The position numbers and the translations under genes are program-made. Source: Agapetus fuscipes (lineage: Eukaryota; Arthropoda; Insecta; Trichoptera; Glossosomatidae). Taken from it: 64,000 nt of DNA. The stretch spans positions 9,960,524 to 10,024,523 of the forward strand of contig OX637343.1 of assembly GCA_951799405.1 (NCBI GenBank). The letters run 5' to 3'. How positions within the stretch are numbered: position 1 is the stretch's first letter; each line of letters starts with the position of its first letter. The notes below the pieces were generated by a model. The model worked only from the letters and a program-made list of their open reading frames with translations, searched no databases and had not been told where the DNA came from. Shown piece by piece: positions 40,576 to 50,700 of this stretch.

Positions 40576-41163
40576 CAATGGTGGAGGAGCTGTTCCGCAC
40601 GACGCACGACAGGGACATAAAGGTGCATTGAAACCATTGCTTCTCTACGAAATTGGCACTTATTGATGTGCGAAAAAAACGTGTGGAAAACGCCGGCCGG
40701 AAAAATGAAAATAAAAACAGTGTAGAAGAAGTTGGCCTAGTTCCTGCGGAGTTGCCATAATTAAATTCTTGAACTCGGCGGGCTGCCAGTTTTTGCCGGA
40801 ACGACTATACTCACGTATATATGTACCTTTAATAAAGTAAATAATATTTTTATATGGAGTGACAGTTCCCGTGGGATGGACTATATTTTCGATATGACAA
40901 ATAAACAAGTGATGCGAACACAGTGCGCGAACTTTCTTGGCTATCTAGTTAACACGAATATCTATAATAATCTAAGTTACAAGTCCATAGGAAGTTTGGG
41001 TATAATTTTGTAAATACACTTGCAGCATGTGAAAGTGCAAACTTACAAGTGTTTGTAACGTGTTACACGATTGATTTAGTGCGGATGCAAAATCAATAGC
41101 TATCAGTGACGTCGTATGTTTTTTAAACATTTTAGATTTACGCGATTAAGGGTAGTTTAAGTA
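40576..41163. other. Mostly unrecognised, with family A scraps
   Basis: At 40970-41060, TAATCTAAGTTACAAG and then ACACTTGCAGCATGTGAAAG are rearranged bits of family A. No gene. Confidence 0.45.
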
Positions 41164-41310
41164 ACGCAACTAAGCTACACATATAGCGTAACTTTTTGCC
41201 TGCGTTATCCCTGAAGGATTGGCATGTGACGTTTCATCTTCACATGCAAATCATTTCCCTTGCTCTCGGTATGCAATGCAAGCGTTCTACCAACTGAGCA
41301 AACGACCGGA
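41164..41310 (-). mobile_element. SINE-B with internal deletion
   Basis: The 3' end (ACGCAACTAAGCTACACATA, 41164-41228) and the tRNA-like head (GCAATGCAAGCGTTCTACC, 41258-41310) remain; the body is lost. Confidence 0.75.
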
Positions 41311-41319
41311 TTTTTTACG

Positions 41320-41545
41320 ACCTTGGTCGTCGCTACAAAGCACCAATTCTCAAGCAAGACCCAGGTGCGTAAGGCTGGATGGACCTTTTTTGATCAGTCT
41401 TTGGTAAAGGTATATGAATTTTCAACCCAGCGAAGAACACATTTGGAAATAGAAATGGTATATATTTAGTACTCCGACGGGATTCGAACCGACTTCCTTC
41501 CATTTACGAGTGGGGAGCGTTACCACTAGACTACAGTCTACAGTC
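41320..41545 (-). mobile_element. SINE-E without LINE tail
   Basis: Begins right at the tail junction (CTTGGTCGTCGCTACAAAGC), keeps TTGGTAAAGGTATATGAATT and AACCCAGCGAAGAACACATT, B box GGGATTCGAACCG and head TACCACTAGACTACAGTC. Confidence 0.8.
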
Positions 41546-42092
41546 CCGTCTTACTGATCACATTTCCCTGAAATGCAGATAGACTACGAAACTCCACAGC
41601 ATTGTCTCGCCTTTTATCTCAGCAGACTTCCTACTATCGGTACCGTGGACCTATAAACACCATAATATCATTGCGCGACAGCAAATTGATACCGCAGGCC
41701 TAATGTTTTTTAATAACAATAATATTGTAGATTACAAAACCTAGCGGGCTGTGCCTTCTCTGTGTGCTGCGGCCCACGTTCATCTTCGATACATGAATAT
41801 TGAACCAAAGCATAGCCGCCTATGGACATGGTTGCTTCAAGCCGTGAGACCAGAAATAAAACTCTATCTTGTAGTGGTCACACAATGCAGACGGTGATAT
41901 TCACAAATAGCAAATCCATGGCTCAACCGTCACCTAACGTGAATTTTCCATCCAAAAAAAAAACGGTGATTTTTTTTTTTACGGCATATGCCTTTTACAA
42001 CATTTTAATCAAATATTATATACATGAGAAGCAAAACCATCCAGATACAAGACACGAAGGTAAAAGAATAAACATATACTTACAAAATAAAT
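41546..42092. other. Stretch without recognised gene
   Basis: A 90-codon frame at 41822-42094 has a K-run and no domain. No repeat recognised. Confidence 0.4.
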
Positions 42093-42163
42093 GAGTGCCA
42101 GCACCCTCGCAAGAACACCCGCTTCAATTGTAGTGGTTGGCGTAAGTAAAAATAAATAGGTTC
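42093..42163 (+). mobile_element. SINE-B fragment
   Basis: GAGTGCCAGCACCCTCGC, then TAGTGGTTGGCGTAAG and AAAAATAAATAGGTTC. Confidence 0.65.
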
Positions 42164-42358
42164 TTCGCATCGATCAATATAATAGACATAGATGACTTAT
42201 GTCTACTTTTTCCCATAGTAACAAACGTCCCATGAAACGAAATCATAGGTAAACAACGAAAAACAGACATAATATATTAATATGTACCATACGTCAAAAA
42301 GAGACATAAACATGACGGTGTCATGGAAATTGTTAATAACAACTCCTCATTTGTATTG

Positions 42359-42670
42359 TTACGAACTTGGAGTCCCTGCGTGCGACTGTACAGGTACAAT
42401 AGTGTGTCTAAAACCGTCTGGTATGATCCATCATGGTAAACGAACAGCTGTCTAGTGTAATCTAGAACAGAGATCGAATGGTCTGGAAGATGCAAGAAAG
42501 ATCTCTTTTGTACCTATATAAAGGGACTGCAATGGGGCATTAAGGAAATTTCGATTAAAACATTGAGCCGTGAAGTCGAAAGCAAGAGCTAGAAACCAAT
42601 TGTTGTAAATTGTGAACAAAAACCGTGTAAAAGAGATAATTTGCTGTTAAAAGAGAACCCAGTAAAATCA
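42359..42670 (+). mobile_element. Possible solo LTR
   Basis: Starts TGTTACGAACTTGGAGTCCC, has a TATA-like CTATATAAAGGGAC at 42515 followed by a region like U5 (GAAGTCGAAAGCAAGAGC). This layout resembles a Ty3/gypsy-type LTR. I could not fix the 3' boundary or find a partner LTR or a target duplication. Confidence 0.4.
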
Positions 42671-43185
42671 TAAGAGTATGAAGCGTACGCCCTAGGGCGC
42701 ACTCTTATCGGTACACAAATCGTCTCCGATGCTCCATCCATATATTTTACGTTGATCGATGATTCCTCCAAAAGCTTTTACTGAAATTACTGGGGTGATT
42801 GGGGATACCAGATTTTTCAAATAGGAATGTCTGCCGACATCTGTCTTCCGCCAAAGCAGCGTTGCCACATTTCTCTCCACGCATCCTTAAGACTCTGGGA
42901 GCGCTGCGCCCGTATACGTGGAGAGGCAATAATGTTAAAAATTCCGTGGTACAAATATCGCCATGGCCCGCCCACGGCTCCACAGTCCAACATGGCGGAG
43001 ATACGAGTATACGCGGGCAAGGTAAATATTGTTTCACATCCAGTGGGCTCAGCGTTAGATCCTACCTACATACTAACATGCCAGCTGTGATCGCTCTTCT
43101 AACAATCTTCTTCTTCATTTTTAGGTGCCACTTCTATCGAAGATCGATTATCATCATGGGTATCTTCCTAAAAATTCCTAACATT
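42671..43185. other. CpG-richer orphan region
   Basis: 42830-43020 is markedly GC- and CpG-rich with open frames on both strands, and ends GCGGGCAAG/GTAAATA, a possible splice donor. TTGCCAC and CTCTCCACGC are mirrored by CGTGGAGAGGCAA nearby. I recognise no protein. It could be a host exon or 5' region, or an unknown element. Confidence 0.3.
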
Positions 43186-43442
43186 TCCTTGACTGATAGG
43201 TTGGTATGCGGCTGACCACCCATGCTGTACAAATGGTTCACTTTGCCAATTTGCCACCCCTGTTTCAGGGAAGGACGGCAAGAGTTGCAGGGTGTATGTC
43301 CATTTGAGATTTGGTTTTTATGTTGTAGGTTCACATGAGGCATGTGCAAGCGCGAACTAGTACGTGTCTGGTTGTGGGAATGCATGTAATGTGAATTTCC
43401 AATGTAACATATCTTTGCAACTTAGATTAGATTATATTAGAT
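43186..43442 (+). repeat. Family A repeat
   Basis: Full-length plus copy from TTTCCTTGACTGATAGG to GCAACTTAGATTAGATTA. A minus LINE-6 fragment starts immediately after. Confidence 0.9.
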
Positions 43443-43605
43443 CGTCGTAGGTTTTTAAGACACTATGTCCTTCGGCGTCCCTGAGATCATCTCCCTTCAA
43501 TCTTACCCTGTATGATAAGATGAAGGAGACGGTATTTGATATTTCTCATTTCTCAAAATGTGACCGAAGTACGTCAGTTTTCTCTGCTTAATGGTTGGCA
43601 GAGGT
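43443..43605 (-). pseudogene. LINE-6 fragment
   Basis: TCCTTCGGCGTCCCTGAGAT, CTTACCCTGTATGATAAGAT and CAGTTTTCTCTGCTTAATGG are the reverse of the LINE-6 segment at 58061-58330. Confidence 0.65.
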
Positions 43606-43834
43606 TCGTTTGTGGTGCGCACATGGAAGTGTACAAACGGAACGGGTATGAGGATGGGTTTGCCCAACGTCGGAGGACTTCTTCATTGGTGACCCGATAA
43701 CAGTACCATCAATAAACAACAAAATAAGAACCTTGGACTCTTTGTACTCTATGGCATAGAAGGGCGGACACTTACGCCTTGGGAACAAAATCACTAACTT
43801 CGCCCTTATGTGGGTCTACCATCAGATGTTATAA

Positions 43835-44094
43835 ATTTCGTGGATGGATCGAGACACAAATGCCGAGAGCAGAACTCCTGATGTCTGTCGAAAGGCTAAA
43901 ACGGATTTATTTCGGCCACATAATGAGAAATGAGAAGTATTCACTCCTGCATCTCATCATGCATGGAAGAATTGATGGGGGACGAGCTCCAGGTCGAAGG
44001 AGAACATCTTAGTTGAAGAACCTGGGACAGCGGTTTGGCGGAAGCATAAGTTCCCTCTTTTGTGCCGCAGTATCGAAGGTACCGTGTATCCGAA
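43835..44094 (+). pseudogene. LINE-6 family: ORF2 C-terminus
   Basis: Frame: RGWIETQMPRAELLMSVERL, KRIYFGHIMRNEKYSLLHLI and HGRIDGGRAPGRRRTS, then a stop where a W codon is expected (44010), then LKNLGQRFGG, SISSLFCAAVSKV. FGHxMRNEKYxLLxLIMxGxI followed by GRRRTSWLKNL is a recurrent C-terminus in insect LINE ORFs. Inactive fragment. The 21-bp minisatellite follows directly. Confidence 0.75.
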
Positions 44095-44304
44095 GGTATC
44101 CGTGACTTGGGGCATGGTATCCGTGACTTGTTACATGGTATCCGTGACTTGCTACATGGTATCCGTGACTTGGGGCATGGTATCCGTGAAATGGGGCATG
44201 GTATCCGTGACTTGGGGCATGGTATCCGTGACTTGGGGCATGGTATCCGTGACTTGGGGCATGGTATTCGTGACTTGGAACATGGCATCCGTGACTTTTT
44301 ACTT
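44095..44304. repeat. 21-bp minisatellite, ten units
   Basis: Unit GGTATCCGTGACTTGGGGCA plus T, ten copies with a few variants (TTACAT, CTACAT, AAATGGGG). Because 21 is a multiple of 3, open frames persist on both strands (MVSVTWG on plus, IPCPKSR on minus). These are by-products of the array. Confidence 0.9.
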
Positions 44305-45051
44305 TCGTACTCAGTCCTAAAAAAGAAAAATTAATCGATTTAAACGCGGTATTTTAATTCTGACGAGTATTTTCGTACTTATCTTGGAGTTTATGCGTTG
44401 CACATGGCCCAGATCTCATACGAATGGAATGGTTTGTTTATCATACTTCATTACACCAGTTATTATTATCGGTCATTGATTTTAAAACATAACTTCTGCA
44501 AGAGACTAATACAAACAAATATTATCAAAAGGAAAAGACGTATTAGATGATTGGGTCATAATAATGCAATGTATTAGAATATGTCACGGCTAAGAAATAT
44601 TAGAAAAGGACCGGCCACCTCACAACTTTTCTTGTCGTCTGGAGGTCAATTTTGTCATTTATTTTATTTATTTAATCAAAATCCAAAACCGGGAGCTTTC
44701 ACCGTATTTATATTTCAAATACAAGATTATTTTGGTCCTTAATTGATGTGGGTGAAAGGTTAGTCCATAATTAATTGACGGCCTTTTGAAGTTAAAACCA
44801 GACACAAATATTAATGGAAACGATTGAAAATATCCTTACTTGTATAGGTTAATATTGTGTCTGCAGAAGCCAAGGCCAACTGGCTTCCCTTGTGAACTAA
44901 TATTCATAGAAATGTTTTAATTATTAATACAGCCAAATTTTCAGTACTATATACAGTATGACGGAAAAATCTGGTTTTGAGTAAAACAAATCAAAAGAAT
45001 AAAATCAATGCATATTTGAGAGTTTTTTTTTTCAAAATTAAATTTCACATA
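44305..45051. other. Stretch without recognised gene
   Basis: AT-rich, no supported ORF or repeat family. Confidence 0.45.
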
Positions 45052-45289
45052 AACGCTAAGCTGCACATATAGTGCAACTTTAAGGAATTGCACTATACTC
45101 GTATGTGTAAGGGCTTGCATATGGCGTGTGGTACCTATTTCTGTTCACAGGTAAGGGGGCTATTTAACGTCAAAAACATCAATCGAAGTGGGGTTTCGCA
45201 GTCTCCGAGGGGGCTGGTTCTAATTTCTTTTGCAAGCTGAGCAAACCTTGCCTATATTTTGATTTGAAATAAACCCCGCAACGGGAATA
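45052..45289 (-). mobile_element. SINE-B, diverged, head missing
   Basis: ACGCTAAGCTGCACATATAG, CAGGTAAGGGGGC, AATCGAAGTGGGGTTTCG and AATAAACCCCGCAACGGGAA. Confidence 0.75.
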
Positions 45290-45478
45290 CGTTCGACTTT
45301 CCAATTTGAGAAAATAAAAAAGTTTTACATGCCTAGAATTCACAAAGTTTGATTTAGTTTTGGAATGACTTGCATCACGTATACAAAATATTAAGCTGTG
45401 TATGTGCGTCTCACCAAGTACATGAAGTAGGTTTAGGGTGCACCTTTAATCTATAACCTTACTTAAATGCAAAAATAT

Positions 45479-45652
45479 AGATTAACATTTTAGATTCATA
45501 ATTATGTCTGTTCACGAGCAAGCACATAAAAGTTCGCACTTACACATGCCGCAAGAATTCTTAAAACACCCTGCAATTCCTATCGCCTTTCCCTGATACA
45601 GGAGAGACTTTGGTAATGCGAACCATTTTTCAGAGTATGGGTGGTCATATGC
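45479..45652 (-). repeat. Family A repeat, partial
   Basis: TAGATTAACATTTTAGATTC, CATAAAAGTTCGCACTTACA, GATACAGGAGAGAC and AGTATGGGTGGTCATA. Confidence 0.75.
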
Positions 45653-46250
45653 TCAAACGCTCCTCATTCCAGTCCCGTATGAATGTGTCAGACCACAGTA
45701 CATGGATGCTCATGCAATGCTATATAATTTATCCCAGTGGCGCAAGGCCTTCCCGGGCCGCGTCTTTCCATTCTTATCATGCGTTCGGCGACAATTCACG
45801 CTGAAGTACTGCCGCGCACATTTAATTAATTATCATGTTTCAGTTTTTTCATATTATCTCGAAAACTGTTCGCATTACCTAAAATATTTTTCAAACACTC
45901 TCTAGACATTGTATCATTCTATAATTATGAAGAAAAAAAATATGTCCAAAATATTAAACAACAAAATTATAAGAAAAAAATGTGAACAAAAACGTGTATT
46001 TTAAAATATTTTTTTGTAGCGTCATTTTTTAAGTTTTATAAAATATTTTAACTTTAAAATTTAGATAAAAATCAATAAACACGCGTGATTTTTTCCATTA
46101 ATGTTACTTCTTTACAAAGGCCATAAAGTGTAAGAAACATTTTTCGTGTGTGCCGTCTGTCGAAAGGGGGGGTAGAATGGAAAGACGCTCCCGGGCCAGT
46201 CTCATACCAACCTAGATGTCAAAGAACCTAGAGATTTTTGATAACCCCTA
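45653..46250. other. Stretch mostly without feature
   Basis: AT-rich. A family A 5' scrap at 46195-46225 (CAGTCTCATACCAACCTAGA). GGCGCAAGGCCTTCCCGGG near 45740 is unexplained. Confidence 0.4.
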
Positions 46251-46655
46251 ATGAGCTATTTAACAGCGGTATTCAAGCTCTCGCCTACTCCAGAGCACAT
46301 ACGCGACGATAACCATCTATCTATATATGTTCACCATGCATACGGGAGTTGTATACAAGAGATTTATATGTGCGCAGACTTGGAAGTGAGCCAGAATATG
46401 AGGAGATGCAGGAAAAAGGTTAACGACTATATAAAGTACGATATTTCTAAACTAATGATGCAAAATATACAAATTATAATGGACAAAATATTCATCATTA
46501 ATAATGTGAAACTAAAACAAAAAACAATTCTTCACGAGTTGATTCATCTCCTCGAGCGCTTTCGATGTTGTTTTTATTTTATTTTTTTATTAGCGGATAT
46601 GATTGACCATTTAAGTAGGTACATAATATATAACGAAGTATTTCACAATGATTAA
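46251..46655 (+). CDS. 134-codon open frame, unknown
   Basis: The longest frame outside the recognised elements. It starts MSYLTAVFKL, has a basic NMRRCRKKVNDYIKYD stretch (about residues 50-65) and a hydrophobic CFYFIFLLADMI (about 110-121). I recognise no family. AT-rich codon use, no splice signals, no relative elsewhere in the window, and a family A copy follows at 46688. It may well be chance. Confidence 0.15.
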   Translation: MSYLTAVFKLSPTPEHIRDDNHLSIYVHHAYGSCIQEIYMCADLEVSQNMRRCRKKVNDYIKYDISKLMMQNIQIIMDKIFIINNVKLKQKTILHELIHLLERFRCCFYFIFLLADMIDHLSRYIIYNEVFHND

Positions 46656-46687
46656 AATAGAAAAATAATCAATTCAAAACCTAGTAG

Positions 46688-47247
46688 TTCCTTGACTTAT
46701 AGGTTGGTATGCGGCTGACCACCCACACTGTAAAAAAATGGTTCACTTTGCCAATGTCACCCCTGTCTCAGGGAAGGACGGCAAGAGTTGCAGGGCTTAT
46801 GTTCATTTGAGATGGGTTCTTATAATGTAGGTCCACATGCGGCATGTGTTAGCGCGAAATTATACATGTCTGCTTTTTTTTTTTTTTTTAAGAAATCCTG
46901 TGCGGGAGACTCCCTAGATTCTAGAGACTCTAGGGGTCTATGACACTTGTTGTAGTGCTGCAGAGGTGTACGAGCTTAGTTGTCGCTACAAAGTGCCAAT
47001 ACTCAAGCAAGAACCAGTTGCTGTAAGGCTGGATCGACCTTTGGTGACCGGTCATTGGTAAAGGTTTATGAATTTTTCAACCCAGCGAAGAGCACATTCG
47101 AAATATAAATGGTATTTGTGCTCCGCCGGGATCCGAATCCACAACCTTCCATTTATTGACCGGTCCAAGTGCTTGTGGGAATGCATTTGATATAAATCTT
47201 AAATGGTATGTATCCTTGCAGCTTAGATTAGATTATATTAGATTAGA
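46688..47247 (+). repeat. Family A repeat split by SINE-E
   Basis: 5' part 46688-46872 (to ATACATGTCTGC), 3' part from about 47166 (GTGCTTGTGGGAATGC) to the AGATTAGATT repeats at 47247. TGCTT occurs on both sides of the insert. Confidence 0.85.
46877..47165 (-). mobile_element. SINE-E with LINE-1 tail
   Basis: Minus copy. The head and body (B box GGATCCGAATCCAC, AACCCAGCGAAGAGCACATT, GAGCTTAGTTGTCGCTAC) are standard SINE-E. Beyond that same junction (about 46966) the tail is not LINE-2: it has CACCTCTGCAGCACTAC, AAGTGTCATAGACCCC and AGGGAGTCTCCCG (minus reading) and a poly(A) tract, matching the LINE-1 3' end at 1280-1384. Confidence 0.85.
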
Positions 47248-47380
47248 CATAACACAGCACAGTCAAATTAAAGAACCTTTACCTACACTTTCCTCAACAA
47301 AGCAAAGCTCTACGGAATTCAGACAGACTTACACCACAAAAATCTAAATGAGATGAAAAGTTTACGAGACGAGACATTCT

Positions 47381-47625
47381 GTACCCTTAGTACGAGTTGC
47401 AAAACTTGAGAAAAGTAAAGTTTACGGAAAATATTAAAGAGTGATTTCTCCCAAAATCTGCCGTTTTTGTTTCTTACACTGTATGGTCTTAGCAGAAGAG
47501 TTACAGTGATGAAGAAAATCAAGTTCAAACAAACAAAAACGGCAGATTTTGGGGGAAATCATTCTTTAATAATTGCCGTAAACTTTACATACCTACTCAA
47601 GTTTTGCAACTCGTACTAAGGGTAC
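47381..47625. mobile_element. Foldback MITE with ~90-bp arms
   Basis: Left arm GTACCCTTAGTACGAGTTGC to CCAAAATCTGCCGTTTTTG (47381-47470) and right arm AAAAACGGCAGATTTTGGG to CTCGTACTAAGGGTAC (47534-47625) are near-perfect reverse complements. No ORF. Confidence 0.75.
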
Positions 47626-47789
47626 TGTTCATTGGAGAAAAGTAGTAAAGTTATCACACCAAATGAGCTGTTCTCTTGAAAATGGCGTGATAACCTTGTG
47701 ATATATTTTTACAATATTAATTTAACATGAATCTTCACAATGTCAATACACAACACCCTTAAACTTCAAAACCTTCCCTTCAAAGGGTA

Positions 47790-48010
47790 ATGAAATCAAG
47801 GAGACTTCAGTGGGCCGGACATGTAGCACGTGCAGAGGACTCCAGGATCATCAGAAATGTCTTGGATGGTGCCCCCTCCGGTGTTTGACCACTCGGACGT
47901 CCCAGAATACGGTGGGAAGACAATGTCGGGGCTGACGCTCAAGTTCTGGGAGAAAGGGGACCAAATTGGGAAGCACCACAAGACAGAGAGTCCAGAAGCA
48001 CGATTCTGCT
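47790..48010 (+). pseudogene. LINE-3 fragment
   Basis: RLQWAGHVARAEDSRIIRNV, LDGAPSGV, a stop, then LGRPRIRWEDNVGADAQVL. The same protein as 7849-8092, broken by one stop near 47887. Confidence 0.7.
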
Positions 48011-48032
48011 AAATTCCTTACATTTACAGTTG

Positions 48033-48271
48033 TTCCTTGACTTATAGGTTGATATGCGGCTGACCACCTATGCTCTAAAAATGGTTCATTTTGCCAATGC
48101 CACCCCTGTTACAGGGAAGGATGGCAAGAGTTGCAGGGCGTATGTTCATTTGAGATTGGGTTTTTATATTGTAGGTCCACATGCGGCATGCGAAATTATA
48201 CATGTCTGCTTGTGGGAATGCATTTAATATAAATCTTAAATGATATCTTTGCAGCTTAGATTAGATTAGAC
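48033..48271 (+). repeat. Family A repeat
   Basis: Full-length plus copy with a small deletion (GCGGCATGCGAAATTATAC), ending AGCTTAGATTAGATTAGA. Confidence 0.9.
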
Positions 48272-48311
48272 AGTTGACTCAGCTTCTCGCTCGCGTTGTG
48301 TTGTATTCTTG

Positions 48312-48453
48312 TCCCCCACTTCAACTGAAGTGGTTGGCGTAGGGCCGGCCCTTTACCCGTAAAAATAAATAGGTCCCGAATCGCCACATGCGACCCCTTC
48401 GGGGATAACGCAGGTAAGAAGTTACACTATATCTGAAGCTTAGTTGCGTTTAG
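48312..48453 (+). mobile_element. SINE-B 3' half
   Basis: CCACTTCAACTGAAGTGGTT, AAAAATAAATAGGTCCCG, GACCCCTTCGGGGATAACGC and AGCTTAGTTGCGTTT. Confidence 0.85.
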
Positions 48454-48544
48454 GATATCGATTCAAGTCGGAGCTTGCTGGCGCTTGTGAAAAAACTCCA
48501 TAGATATAAAATCACAACACACCTTATTTTTGGACACGAATCAC

Positions 48545-48645
48545 TACTCTTCGTCTTAAGGTCGTAAGGAATTTGGCAGAATAGCGCTTCAGGAGTGTGG
48601 TACGGGACGCACTGAGCTTTCAAAGTTTGAGAGCCGGAGAAAGTA
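48545..48645 (+). pseudogene. LINE-3 3' fragment
   Basis: GGCAGAATAGCGCTTCAGG, AGTGTGGTACGGGACGCACT and AGAGCCGGAGAAAGTA parallel the end of the LINE-3 copy at 8040-8105. Confidence 0.5.
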
Positions 48646-48684
48646 CAGAACGGACATATACTTTAGGGGGTATACAGTAAATAG

Positions 48685-48858
48685 TTCCTTAATATATAGG
48701 TGGCCATGAGGCTGACCACTCCTACTATAAAAAATGGTTCGCTTTGTCAATGTCACCCCTGTTTCAGGGAAGGTCGGCAAGAGTTGCAGGGCTTATATTC
48801 ATTTGAGATTTATGTTGTAAGAATCTTAAATATAATATTTTCAACTAAGATTATAAAT
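48685..48858 (+). repeat. Family A repeat with internal deletion
   Basis: AGTTCCTTAATATATAGG, CAGGGAAGGTCGGCAAGAG, then a jump to a short TCAACTAAGATTATAAAT end. Confidence 0.75.
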
Positions 48859-48875
48859 TGGGTGTTACTTTTTAG

Positions 48876-49055
48876 AGTAAGTGAACTAATTATAAGGAAA
48901 TTCTCATAACAAAACTTTTAAGCTACAGGATTTTCACACTTCAGTAGGATTTTCTCTCGTATAAAGTAGGAAAAAATGTGTATGTATCTGAGAAAGCCAT
49001 GTTAGCTTAATACGAGTATGTCACTTATTAAGTTTTACCTTTAAGATATCGATAT
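48876..49055. mobile_element. MITE-C, 3' half
   Basis: GAGTAAGTGAACTAATTATA, CTACAGGATTTTCACACTTC, CCATGTTAGCTTAATACG and the terminal TATTAAGTTTTACCTTTAAG. Confidence 0.75.
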
Positions 49056-49423
49056 GAATCTTTGCCACTAAGATTATAGATTGCAGATTTTGAAAACATG
49101 TCATTATCGCATGTGCATTAATAGTTTGCAATTGAAAAGGGAAAATTGCAAGAAAAGTCCAATGAACTAAATGAATCAGTATTCCGCCGCAAGATTTTCT
49201 CGTATGTATTTTCCCACGTTACCAGCGTACATACAAGTACATTTTGCATCTAATGTTGCATAAAAACGACTTGTCTTATTGGCTGTATGCACCACCTTAA
49301 TGTGTGATTATATTATAGATATTTCAGAGGCGTAATTATAAAAAAAATAATATGACTTGCGATTTGAATTGAATTTAAATTTGGTTTTCGTTTAAGTTTT
49401 TCATTTGACTTTCCGAAGTTGTT
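49056..49423. other. Stretch without recognised feature
   Basis: AT-rich, no supported ORF or repeat. Confidence 0.4.
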
Positions 49424-49593
49424 GTTTTCCTTGACTAATAGGTATAAGGCTGATCACCCATGCTGTACAAACAGTGTCTGACTTAGCCAATGTCTCCCCT
49501 GTATCAGGGAAGGTTGGCAAGAGTTGCAGGACTTGTGTTCATTTGAGATTGGGAACTTACACGCATCTTCTTATTACAACTTAGGTAATAGAT
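49424..49593 (+). repeat. Family A repeat, partial
   Basis: TTTCCTTGACTAATAGG, TGTATCAGGGAAGGTTGGC and a shortened tail TTACAACTTAGGTAATAGA. Confidence 0.75.
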
Positions 49594-49626
49594 TAAAGTG
49601 CATAAACTGGTCGATATAGTGCATAG

Positions 49627-49787
49627 TCCGGTCGATAGCTCAGTTGGTAGAGTGCTTGCATTCCATGCCGAGAGCTTGGGTTCAAATTTCACCGAGGGCG
49701 CCAGAAATGATTTCCCGTTTCGGTGTTTATTTCAAGCCCAAAATAAAATACCGGTTAGGTTTAATAAGCCTTCACAACAAATGAGTA
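49627..49787 (+). mobile_element. SINE-B 5' half
   Basis: CCGGTCGATAGCTCAGTTGG, GGGTTCAAATTTCACC (mutated B box), TTTCGGTGTTTATTTCAAGC and GCCTTCACAACAAATGAG. Confidence 0.85.
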
Positions 49788-50017
49788 CTTTTTTTTGTTA
49801 TGTGTGTGTGTTTTGTAAACAAAAACAGATATTCATCTTTTACCTCGTCAGTTTACATGGTAAACTTAATTTTTTTTCAAATATTCATTAATTTAATGAA
49901 AATGAATGCTTCGAGTTACTTGTAGGGTAGTTTTACCCAATACCAGTATTTTATACGATTTTCGATCTTGGTGATGTGTAAAAAGTAAAGAAAAATGAAA
50001 AATCGCGATAAGTACTC

Positions 50018-50273
50018 GAGTACTATGGATGGACCAAATTTCCGAAATTGCGAAAGAATGGAATGTCCAAAGTCATAATAAAAGGAGAGTCTGTATGAAG
50101 AAGGTTATGGCTCTGGAGGAAATGAAAGAAGTGTGTAAGGACAGAAAGAAATGGCGGTTAATCTGTGATGTTGGCGGCTAGGGTTTTTTAAATAAGAATT
50201 TGTTTTCTGTTAGTTTTTGATGTCCATACATGTTATAATTTGTTGATTTTAAAAAAAATATTTGTTGTGTACG
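50018..50273 (+). pseudogene. LINE-5 family: ORF2 end and 3' UTR
   Basis: Codons for ISEIAKEWNVQSHNKRRVCM, KKVMALEEMKEVCKDRKKWR, then LICDVGG and TAG. The 3' UTR (TTTTTGATGTCCATACATG, TTTGTTGTGTACG) aligns with the UTR at 22141-22242, and family A begins right after, as at that locus. Confidence 0.75.
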
Positions 50274-50621
50274 CTCCTTGACTTATAGGTTGGTATGCGG
50301 CTGACCACCCGTGCTGTAGAAAATGGTTCACTTTGCCAATGTAACCCCTGTTTCAGGGAAGGTCGGCAAAAGTTGTGGGGCTTATGTTCATTTGAGGTTT
50401 GGATTTTATTTGTAAGTACACATTCAGCATTTGTAAGCGCGAACTACACGTGTTGGTTTGGTTGAGTTGCAGGGTGAATGTTCAATTGAGATTCGGGTTT
50501 TTATATTGTAGGACTACATGCGGCATGTTTAAGCGCGAACTTAAACATGTCTGTTTTGTGAAAATGCATATAATGTGAATCTCTAATGTCACTTATATTT
50601 TGCAACTTAGATTAGATTAGA
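50274..50621 (+). repeat. Family A repeat plus a second partial copy
   Basis: The first copy (CTCCTTGACTTATAGG to GAACTACACGTG) breaks at about 50455. A second piece (50464-50621) restarts at GAGTTGCAGGGTGAATG and ends GCAACTTAGATTAGATTAG. Confidence 0.8.
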
Positions 50622-50700
50622 CGCGAATCCGCATTCCGGCACTCGGGATAACGCGGCCAGAAGTTGCACTGCATGTGTAACGTAGTTGCGTTGCGTTTGC
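50622..50700 (+). mobile_element. SINE-B 3' end fragment
   Basis: CACTCGGGATAACGCGGCC, AGAAGTTGCACTGCATGTG and TAACGTAGTTGCGTTGCG. Confidence 0.7.

Noticed and set aside
43941..44334. Repetitive frames MVSVTWG (plus) and IPCPKSR (minus)
   Set aside because: Both come from the 21-bp tandem repeat, whose length is a multiple of three.
46251..46655. A functional host protein of 134 residues
   Set aside because: Kept only as a very weak CDS: no domain, no splice signal and AT-rich codon use consistent with chance.
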